Part shown: positions 14,412 to 19,895 of the stretch, in pieces
Layout: the number at the start of each line of letters is the position of its first letter
Numbering within the stretch: position 1 is the stretch's first letter
DNA from: Pseudomonadota bacterium
GTDB taxonomy: Bacteria > Pseudomonadota > Alphaproteobacteria > Rhodospirillales > 2-02-FULL-58-16
Direction: 5' to 3'
DNA: 19,895 bases
Assembly (NCBI GenBank): GCA_022567015.1
Contig: JADFHR010000015.1
Coordinates: 1-19,895, forward strand
Translations under genes and position numbers: made by a program
The notes under the pieces: generated by a model
Told to the model about the DNA's origin: nothing
Databases searched by the model: none
Seen by the model: only the letters and a program-made list of their open reading frames with translations

Positions 14412-14877
14412 GGCTCAACTGGATGGTGACGTCGCCAAGCCCGACCAAGGTCAACATGCCGGGTATCAGCGGATCAAAGGGAACGGTGGCGGTCACGCGG
14501 ACCACCGGGATCGTCGTCGTGGCGTCGACGGGGAAAGTGAGGGTGTCGTCGATGTTCAGGTCCGCATTGACGTCGGCCCACCCGGAAACCAGGTACGGGC
14601 CGGAGCCGTCCAGGGTGCCCGTCTTGACCAGGTTGGCGACCATGGTCCTGACCTGGGCCGTCAAGGGAAAGTCGTTGCGTCCCGCAAACAGGGCGCCGGC
14701 CCGCAAGCCCTTCTCCACCGCGTTGGCCTGGTAGTAGGCCCGGCCGATCTCGCTTATCCCGGCAAAAAGCAGCAAAAGCAGCGGCAAAACCAAGGCGAAC
14801 TCCACCACCGCGTTGCCGCGTCCATCCCGGGTCAACCTAATTAATGAGCTTAACATTGGCATGGAAGTCCGGATCAT
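14386..14877 (-). CDS. tadE: TadE-like minor pseudopilin
   Basis: A protein of about 163 residues of the TadE family: basic leader (LIRLTRDGRG), cleavage site, then NAVVEFALVLPLLLLLFAGI with the conserved Glu at mature position 5. The C-terminal part (about 60-163) is an extracytoplasmic beta-rich domain. TadE-type pseudopilins are needed for Flp pilus assembly and are processed by the prepilin peptidase. The ATG at 14877 overlaps the end of the TadG-like gene by 41 bases; ATGs at 14862 and 14856 are equally possible, and 14856 aligns best with the downstream paralogue. No clear ribosome binding site is seen for any of them, so translation coupling is likely. Confidence 0.85.
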   Translation of the reverse strand: MIRTSMPMLSSLIRLTRDGRGNAVVEFALVLPLLLLLFAGISEIGRAYYQANAVEKGLRAGALFAGRNDFPLTAQVRTMVANLVKTGTLDGSGPYLVSGWADVNADLNIDDTLTFPVDATTTIPVVRVTATVPFDPLIPGMLTLVGLGDVTIQLSHEQAYVGN

Positions 14878-16243
14878 TCGACGGGCTCAGGGGGCTGACG
14901 ATCTCGCCATAGATGGCCTTAGACTTCACCGACTGGGTAATAAAGATTTCCAGGAAATTGCCGTTGGTCGGGTAGGCGTAGCTGCCACTGACCCCCTCGG
15001 CGATGCACTGGAGCACCGCGACCTGCATCAGACGCCGCGCGTATCCGTTGGCGGCAACGGTCTGGCTGGGCACGCCGTCGTAGTCTGGGTCGTCGGGATT
15101 AAGGGGATCCACGGGGATGCTCGGCCCGGCAGGAGAGACCAAGGTGTACCCCGCCGGCATGGCGCCATTGACCGGGTAGATCGTCTGCCCGTCGGTGTCG
15201 CTGCGGCCAAACTCCAGCCCCTGCTCGTACAGATAGACCTGGTAGCGCGACGCACTCCGCACCCCCTGCTGCAGTTCCATGGGGACGGAACCCCCGTGCT
15301 TCGCCGCCCAGTAGGCGTCGATATCCCAGTCCCCCGACCCCATCATCACCTTGGGATCGCCCTTCATTTCGACATCCTTTGGGTAGTTGATGACATCGGG
15401 CGCGGGATAGGGCAGGCCGCCGGGCAGGTCGAAACGGGCGTTGATGCCGTCCTTGACCTTGTTCGTCTTCACGCCGGTCGCCGTCGACACCTCGGTGGAA
15501 TAACAGTCCGCCGGTACCACCGACGCGAGGGCGTTCCCGATATCGTCGGCGCCGCTGCTGCCGTCGGGCAGGGCCAGCAGGCCGTAGTTGCCGGGGCCCC
15601 AGGTGGCGTTGTTGCCGGGCGGCATCTTAAGCATGATCTGCCGGCCGATGTTGGACTTCAGCGCCAGGCCCATGGTGGGATCCGCCTCGCCCAGATCGCA
15701 GATCATGAGCGGCGGCACTGCGCAGATAAACGGTTTCGCCCCGGCCACGGCCCGCGCGGCGAGATTCTTGTAGTGCGGGCCGCCGGAGGGATTGACAACC
15801 GGCTCGAGAAAAAAGTCGACCCGTCGCGGTTCCAGGATCACCTCGACGAACCTGCTGTCCTCGTCGCCCTTCGCGGCAACCGTGGTCGCGCCGTACTCGC
15901 TGTAGAAATTGACTGTCTGGACGTTGAGATCCTGCCCGTCGCCGGAAATGCCGCTCATCTGGCCCATGGCGTTCATGGCCACGGCCGTGGCCCGCGTCTG
16001 GGCGCCCGACCGGCCGTCCAGATGGACGGCGGCCGCCATGGCGCTGGCGTCGGCCCGGTTCTGCATCTGCGAGCCCAAGACCGTCATCCGCCCCACGTCG
16101 AGCGCCAGCGCCCCGACGCCGATGGCGAAGACGGTGAAGAAGGCGGAGTAGGCCGTCACACTACCGGCTTCGCTACGGTGAACCCCGACCTCTTTGACCT
16201 CGCACTGTCGGAACCACTTTTTCATAGGAAAAGCGTAATACAT
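14837..16243 (-). CDS. TadG-like Flp pilus assembly protein (Tad domain, no VWA)
   Basis: A 468-residue envelope protein. After a short cytoplasmic N-terminus comes the pilin-like Tad segment SVTAYSAFFTVFAIGVGALA followed by LDVGRMTVLGSQMQNRADASAMAAAV, the usual N-terminal signature of Tad/TadG proteins. The long periplasmic part has cysteine pairs around FICAVPPLMICDLG and the strand-rich block RRLMQVAVLQCIAEGV, seen in alphaproteobacterial Tad-domain proteins. No MIDAS (DxSxS) motif of a VWA domain is visible, unlike the ancestors of the two tadG remnants. ATG 16243 is the longest start and ATG 16225 (MKKWF) an alternative; neither has a good ribosome binding site. It leads the operon with the tadE-like and tadF-like genes. 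Confidence 0.85.
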   Translation of the reverse strand: MYYAFPMKKWFRQCEVKEVGVHRSEAGSVTAYSAFFTVFAIGVGALALDVGRMTVLGSQMQNRADASAMAAAVHLDGRSGAQTRATAVAMNAMGQMSGISGDGQDLNVQTVNFYSEYGATTVAAKGDEDSRFVEVILEPRRVDFFLEPVVNPSGGPHYKNLAARAVAGAKPFICAVPPLMICDLGEADPTMGLALKSNIGRQIMLKMPPGNNATWGPGNYGLLALPDGSSGADDIGNALASVVPADCYSTEVSTATGVKTNKVKDGINARFDLPGGLPYPAPDVINYPKDVEMKGDPKVMMGSGDWDIDAYWAAKHGGSVPMELQQGVRSASRYQVYLYEQGLEFGRSDTDGQTIYPVNGAMPAGYTLVSPAGPSIPVDPLNPDDPDYDGVPSQTVAANGYARRLMQVAVLQCIAEGVSGSYAYPTNGNFLEIFITQSVKSKAIYGEIVSPLSPSNDPDFHANVKLIN

Positions 16244-16260
16244 CGCACAACTAATGTCAA
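16232..16260 (-). promoter_or_regulatory. Possible promoter of the tadG-like operon
   Basis: On the minus strand a perfect TTGACA (16260-16255) is followed after 17 bases by TACGCT (16237-16232), a poor -10. If used, transcription would begin at or after the ATG at 16225, so the real start codon would be there or further downstream. The -10 is weak, so this is tentative. AT-rich sequence (16245-16370) lies upstream. Confidence 0.25.
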
Positions 16261-16440
16261 TAAATGTTTAGTTTATACCTGTATTATTTAAAATTTTCTT
16301 TAAAATTTTACTTAAATTTGATTCTTTTTGTTTTTATGGTATTTTCCATTTCTGTTTCAATGCATTACGGCGGCCGCGCGGTCCGCCACATGGGCACGAG
16401 GTCAGGGATTAATGCCAAGGGGCGCTGATCATGACCCGAC
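16244..16440. other. AT-rich upstream region of the tadG-like operon
   Basis: Positions about 16245-16365 are strongly AT-rich with T-runs, in sharp contrast to the flanking genes; 16366-16440 returns to high GC. No gene is visible. The block resembles those upstream of flp, both tadG remnants and gcl. Confidence 0.5.
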
Positions 16441-16444
16441 GAGC

Positions 16445-16531
16445 CGGCTTACCAAGGTTTTCGGTTAGTGTGGCGTGGCGATGCGGGGCATCGCAAAGCG
16501 TGCGCGACGCCGTCCGCACCTTGGTAAGCCG
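16445..16531. repeat. Perfect 14-bp inverted repeat enclosing a nested hairpin
   Basis: CGGCTTACCAAGGT (16445-16458) is inverted exactly at 16518-16531. Inside are GGCGT/ACGCC and a perfect 7-bp hairpin GCGATGC-GGG-GCATCGC (16479-16495), directly followed by AAAGC. The whole can fold into one branched structure of 87 bases. It may be a small non-autonomous element, an RNA structure or a remnant of insertion; nothing identifies it. Confidence 0.5.
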
Positions 16532-16548
16532 CCGTTGCGGTCGCGTAG

Positions 16549-16665
16549 GCGGCCCGTCGGAGGGCAATGGGCGCCAAGGCGGGTTTCCACAGATACCTCA
16601 CCAAACCCGTCAACATCGACGAGGTTCTGGACGCGGTCGAAGACGCCCTGGAAAAGGTCACCTGA
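16549..16665 (+). pseudogene. C-terminal fragment of a response-regulator receiver domain
   Basis: A short open frame (AARRRA then MGAKAGFHRYLTKPVNIDEV) followed by LDAVEDALEKVT and a TGA at 16663 matches the last 30 to 40 residues of a receiver domain, with the conserved Lys-Pro pair after beta-5 and the final alpha helix. A TAG at 16546-16548 closes the frame just upstream and the phospho-acceptor Asp region is missing, so this is debris from a response regulator or hybrid kinase. A 32-residue product from ATG 16567 is possible but unlikely to be functional. Confidence 0.6.
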
Positions 16666-16754
16666 AGGCCCTTCGGGCGGGGTCGCGCAAAGCGGCGTGA
16701 AGCCCGTCGCCGATGAGACGCCCCGGCGGCGCGGTCCGGCGCCACGGCCAGACC

Positions 16755-17579
16755 CTATGTCTCGGCCAAAAGCCTCTCGTCCACCTCGCCGCCCAGGTCG
16801 GCGGTAATCCGGCTCGCGGCGCGGGCAACCGAGGCGCCGAGCACGGGAATCCGGTCATCGGTGATGCGGGCCGTGGGGCCCGAAAGGGAGATCGCGGCCA
16901 GCACGTGCCCGCTTTCATCGAAGATGGGCGACGCCACGCAGCGCACCCCGGGGGCATGTTCTTCGTTATCGAACGCATACCCGCGAAGCCGGCTCTCAGC
17001 CAAATCGGCACGCATTTTCTCGGGTGAAACGATGGTGTTGGGCGTAATCCGCTGCAGGCCGCGTTCGTGAAGGATGCGCGTGATGTCGTCTTCCGACATG
17101 GCCGACAACAGCGCCTTGCCGACGCCGGAACAGTACAGGGCCACGCGCGCCCCGGGCCGGGAAGAGGCCCGCATCATGTCGTGGCATTCGACATGGGCGA
17201 GGAACACGGCCTCGCCGTCGGACTCCACGGCAAGGTTCGTGGTTTCGCCCGACTGTTCCATGAGGTCGCGCATGATCGTCAGCGCCTGGCGAATGAGGTT
17301 CCGTCGCGGCAGGAAGGCGTTGCCCACGACGAAGGCCTGCACGCCGATGGACCACAGGCCCTGTTCGTTGTCGAACTGGACGAAACGGCGCCGCTCCAGC
17401 GTCGTCAGCAGGCGATGCGCGGTCGGCAGCGGCAGGCCGGCGCGCTGGGCCAGGTCCGACATGGTGAGAGCGCTGTCCGCCTCCCCGAGCCGCTCAAGCA
17501 GGGTCATCGCCTTGTCGAGCGATTTCACGAAGCCGGTACCGGCGTGGGGTCGTTTGGGCGATTTCGATTTGCGCCGCAT
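16755..17579 (-). CDS. IclR-family transcriptional regulator
   Basis: A 274-residue IclR-type regulator: N-terminal winged helix (about 15-75; LTMSDLAQRAGLPLPTAHRL, then LLTTLERRRFV) and a C-terminal effector-binding domain (about 90-270) with the family's ALYCSGVGKALLS, HAPGVRCVASPIFD and LAAISLSGP blocks. It is divergent from the gcl-like gene, an arrangement common for IclR regulators of glyoxylate and allantoin pathways, so gcl is its probable target. ATG 17579 was chosen because the family begins here (FVKSLDKAMTLLE soon follows) and CGGA lies eight to nine bases upstream. The frame stays open to 17774, but that Pro/Arg-rich extension does not look like protein. Confidence 0.9.
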   Translation of the reverse strand: MRRKSKSPKRPHAGTGFVKSLDKAMTLLERLGEADSALTMSDLAQRAGLPLPTAHRLLTTLERRRFVQFDNEQGLWSIGVQAFVVGNAFLPRRNLIRQALTIMRDLMEQSGETTNLAVESDGEAVFLAHVECHDMMRASSRPGARVALYCSGVGKALLSAMSEDDITRILHERGLQRITPNTIVSPEKMRADLAESRLRGYAFDNEEHAPGVRCVASPIFDESGHVLAAISLSGPTARITDDRIPVLGASVARAASRITADLGGEVDERLLAET

Positions 17580-17776
17580 CGGTAAATCCGTGGAACAGGG
17601 TTTCCGCCCGGCCCACCGACGGGGCTCGTGGGTTGGAGGGACAGTCAGGCCGAAGCCGCAACGGGGATTTATACGGCCTCGGGCCGATCCGATACAACAC
17701 ATAAAGGCGGCGGCCGGGTGCCCGTCGACGCCGGACCGAGGTCGGACCGAGGCCGGAACCGGCCCGTCCGTCAACG

Positions 17777-17878
17777 AATTTCAAAATAGCATCTCAAACA
17801 TGCATTTTTATAGAATCCATTGAAATAACACATACTTTTTAATGTATTTTCATATAGTGGAAGTCATTTTTGAAAATA
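17777..17878. promoter_or_regulatory. Candidate regulator-binding region between iclR and gcl
   Basis: This AT-rich stretch carries four TTTCA/TGAAA half-sites arranged as two inverted repeats: ATTTCAA (17778-17784) with TTGAAAT (17820-17826), and TATTTTCA (17845-17852) with TGAAAATA (17871-17878). The second pair ends three bases before the predicted gcl -35 box. IclR-family operators often contain TGAAA/TTTCA-type arms, so binding by the neighbouring IclR protein is a reasonable inference. Confidence 0.4.
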
Positions 17879-17880
17879 TA

Positions 17881-17909
17881 TTGACGACCGTTCTCGGCCG
17901 CCCCATAAT
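17881..17909 (+). promoter_or_regulatory. Predicted sigma-70 promoter of gcl
   Basis: TTGACG (17881-17886), a 17-base spacer and CATAAT (17904-17909) match the consensus at five of six positions each. Transcription would start near 17916, leaving a leader of about 36 bases that contains GGGAGGGG (17939-17946), five bases before the ATG. Confidence 0.65.
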
Positions 17910-17951
17910 CCCGTCTGTCCGGCCGGGGCACCGAATACGGGAGGGGATCAC

Positions 17952-19706
17952 ATGCCGAAAATGACCGCGATGGAAGCCGCAGTGAAGATCCTGCAGAGCG
18001 AAGGCGTCGACCTGGCCTTCGGCGTGCCGGGCGCCGCGATCCTCCCCTTTTACGACGCGTTGAGGAACTCCGGCATCAAGCACGTCCTGGTGCGCCACGA
18101 AGAGGGCGGCACCCACGCCGCGGAAGGGTACAACCGGGCCAGCGGAAAGATCGGCGTGTGCATCGGAACGTCGGGGCCCGCCGGAACCAACATGGTGACC
18201 GGGCTGTATTCGGCGCTCGCCGACAGCACCCCGATTCTCTGCATTACCGGTCAGGCGCCCCGCGACAAACTCCACAAGGAGGACTTCCAGGCCGTCGACG
18301 TCGCCGCGATCACCCGTCCGGTGACCAAGTGGTCGGTCATGGTGATGGAGGCGGCGCAGGTGCCGTGGGCTTTTCGGCAGGCTTTCCAGATCATGAGGTC
18401 GGGGCGCCCGGGTCCGGTGCACATCGATCTTCCCCTCGACGTGCAGAAAGAAGTGATCGAGTACGACGCCGAGTGCGACGCCCCGCTCGAGGTCATAAGG
18501 CCCCGGCCGCAACGGAAAGCCATCGTCAAGGCCCTGGACATGATGATGGAGGCCGAGAGGCCGGTGATCATCGCCGGCGGCGGGATCATCACCGCCGAGG
18601 CGTCCGATCTGCTGGTAAGGCTGGCCGAAATGCTGAACACCCCCGTGATTCCCACGCTCATGGGCTGGGGCGCCATTGCCGATGACCATCCGCTCAATGC
18701 CGGCATGGTCGGACTGCAGACCCAACACCGCTACGGCAACGCCACGTTCCTGGAATGCGACTTCGTGCTCGGCATCGGCAATCGCTGGGCCAACCGCCAT
18801 ACGGGCAGCCTGGACGTCTACACCAAGGGCCGCAGGTTTGTTCATGTGGACGTGGAACCGTCGCAAATCGGCCGCGTGTTCTGTCCCGACCTCGGCATCG
18901 TTTCCGACGCAAGGTGCGCGCTCGAAGCCTTCATCGAGGTGGCCAGGGAGATGGATGCGGCGGGCCGGCTCCGGCGGCCCGACGCGTGGGTCGCCCAGGT
19001 CCGGGAGCGCAAGCGCGTCATGCACCGGCGCACGGACTTCGACAACGTTCCGATCAAGCCCCAGCGCGTGTTCCAGGAGATCAACGCCGCCTTCGACGAA
19101 GACACCCGGTTCGTCACCGCCATCGGCCTCTACCAGATCGCGTCGGGGCAGTTCCAGCGGGTCTACAAGCCGCGCCACTACCTGGTCTGCGGCCAGGCCG
19201 GTCCCCTGGGCTGGGAGATTTCCGCCTGCATCGGGGCCAAGTTGGCGGAGCCGGAAACGGACGTCGTCGGCATCGTCGGCGATTACTCGTTCCAGTTCCT
19301 CATCGAGGAGCTGGCGGTGGCCGCCCAGCACAAGGTGCCGTTCGTCATCGTTCTCTTGAACAATGCCTACCTGGGTCTGATCCGGCAGGCCGAGCGCGGC
19401 TTTGACATGGATTACGAGGTGCAGCTGGGCTTCGAAAACATCAATTGCCCCGAGATCGGCGCCTACGGCGTGGACCACGTGAAAGCGGCCGAGGCCTTCG
19501 GCTGTCGGGCCATCCGCGTGTTCCGGCCCGATGAGATCGCCGGCGCCATCGATTGGGCCAAGGGAGAGGCCCGGGCCGAAAGGGTTCCCGTCATCGTCGA
19601 GGTGATCACCGAGCGGGTGACGAACATCGCCATGGGTCCGGAAATCGACAACATCTCCGAGTTCGAGGAGGTCCTCGACATTCCGGCCGATTTGGAGATG
19701 GCTTGA
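17952..19706 (+). CDS. gcl: Glyoxylate carboligase-like ThDP enzyme
   Basis: A 584-residue thiamine-diphosphate enzyme closely resembling glyoxylate carboligase (tartronate-semialdehyde synthase), which joins two glyoxylates with loss of CO2. N-terminal pyrimidine-binding domain (about 1-170: AFGVPGAAILPFYDAL, GTSGPAGTNMVTGLYSALAD), central domain (about 195-330: RPVIIAGGGII, TLMGWGAIADDHPLNAGMVG, QIGRVFCPDLGIVSDA), and C-terminal PP domain with the ThDP/Mg motif GDYSFQF...NNAYLGLIRQ and Gcl-typical FDMDYEVQLGFENIN. Unusually, residue 50 in VRHEEGGTHAAEGY is Glu, where E. coli Gcl has Val51; Glu there is the rule in acetolactate synthase and most ThDP enzymes. So specificity is less certain than the overall match suggests. 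It has its own promoter and a divergent IclR regulator. Confidence 0.88.
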   Translation: MPKMTAMEAAVKILQSEGVDLAFGVPGAAILPFYDALRNSGIKHVLVRHEEGGTHAAEGYNRASGKIGVCIGTSGPAGTNMVTGLYSALADSTPILCITGQAPRDKLHKEDFQAVDVAAITRPVTKWSVMVMEAAQVPWAFRQAFQIMRSGRPGPVHIDLPLDVQKEVIEYDAECDAPLEVIRPRPQRKAIVKALDMMMEAERPVIIAGGGIITAEASDLLVRLAEMLNTPVIPTLMGWGAIADDHPLNAGMVGLQTQHRYGNATFLECDFVLGIGNRWANRHTGSLDVYTKGRRFVHVDVEPSQIGRVFCPDLGIVSDARCALEAFIEVAREMDAAGRLRRPDAWVAQVRERKRVMHRRTDFDNVPIKPQRVFQEINAAFDEDTRFVTAIGLYQIASGQFQRVYKPRHYLVCGQAGPLGWEISACIGAKLAEPETDVVGIVGDYSFQFLIEELAVAAQHKVPFVIVLLNNAYLGLIRQAERGFDMDYEVQLGFENINCPEIGAYGVDHVKAAEAFGCRAIRVFRPDEIAGAIDWAKGEARAERVPVIVEVITERVTNIAMGPEIDNISEFEEVLDIPADLEMA

Positions 19707-19895
19707 ACCCTGGTCCGCCGGCGCACCCGGCCGGGCCATGTCCGCCTAGTGGCCTTTATCAGCTAAATTGCGCCCATACGACGGCGTTGCGAGGTTTCCG
19801 GCTAGGAGCGCGTCGCGCCTTGGTGTGCATGCACCACAAGCGGCGCGCGACGACGCCGGGGGCCGCGGGGGCGTCCCCCGCATATCGTAGCCGGG
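19707..19895. other. Sequence downstream of gcl with two hairpins
   Basis: No gene is seen before the window ends. An imperfect hairpin spans about 19811-19852 (GTCGCGC at 19812-19818 with GCGCGAC at 19845-19851, inner pairs CTT/AAG and GGTG/CACC, near-palindromic centre TGCATGCA). A perfect 7-bp hairpin GCGGGGG-CGT-CCCCCGC lies at 19865-19881. Neither has a T-tract. They may stop or stabilise the gcl transcript, or belong to a mobile element end. Confidence 0.4.

Noticed and set aside
16431..16745. Small open frames on both strands around 16431-16745
   Set aside because: They are Arg/Gly/Ser-rich and overlap the inverted-repeat element and the receiver-domain fragment in other frames.
17580..17774. 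N-terminal extension of the IclR regulator to 17774
   Set aside because: The extra 65 residues are Pro/Arg/Cys-rich and unlike the family, which begins near ATG 17579.
17850..19739. 629-codon minus-strand open frame opposite gcl
   Set aside because: It mirrors gcl codons and is His/Asp/Gly-rich without domains; gcl itself is unambiguous.
188..19755. Direct repeat CTAGTGGCCT at 188-197 and 19746-19755 as possible mobile-element ends
   Set aside because: A 10-base match is expected many times by chance in a window of this size, the flanks do not extend the match, and the orientation does not fit two inverted ends of one IS630-type element.

Overview
The window looks like chromosomal DNA from a GC-rich alphaproteobacterium, probably Rhodospirillales-like. 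The evidence is the cpa/tad gene set and order, an LdtR-like MarR regulator, an IclR/Gcl pair and high-GC coding regions broken by very AT-rich intergenic blocks. No tRNA, rRNA or CRISPR array was seen.

Layout. Positions 1-104 hold the start of an IS630-type transposase that runs off the left edge. A MarR-family regulator (336-791, minus) diverges from a TPR protein of TadD type (956-1849, plus). The main block is a minus-strand tad/cpa operon from 11062 down to 2019: flp pilin, cpaA (prepilin peptidase), cpaB, cpaC (secretin), cpaD, cpaE, cpaF (ATPase), tadB and tadC. Genes from cpaB to tadC are tightly packed or overlapping, and the operon ends in a textbook intrinsic terminator (1924-1962). 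A second minus-strand operon (16243 to 13845) encodes a TadG-like protein and two TadE/TadF-like minor pseudopilins. Between the two operons lie two decayed copies of a VWA-type tadG and, on the plus strand, an intact ATP-grasp gene of the sugar-transfer-associated type. The right end carries a fragment of a response-regulator receiver domain, an IclR regulator (minus) and, divergently, a glyoxylate carboligase-like ThDP enzyme (plus).

How they work together. CpaF powers assembly through TadB/TadC. CpaE positions the machine. CpaB/CpaC/CpaD and the TadD-like protein form the envelope-spanning and outer-membrane parts. CpaA matures Flp and probably the minor pseudopilins. IclR probably controls gcl in glyoxylate metabolism.

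Most notable: (1) an ~82-nt structured element occurs twice, once in the flp leader and once between flp and cpaA. Differences in its inner helix keep pairing only if the RNA is read from the minus (tad) strand, so it is a candidate undescribed cis-regulatory RNA for Tad pili. (2) The Gcl homologue has a glutamate at the active-site position where Gcl typically has valine. (3) CpaF carries a duplicated N-terminal domain. (4) Two tadG pseudogenes show that a VWA-type tip/assembly protein was lost.
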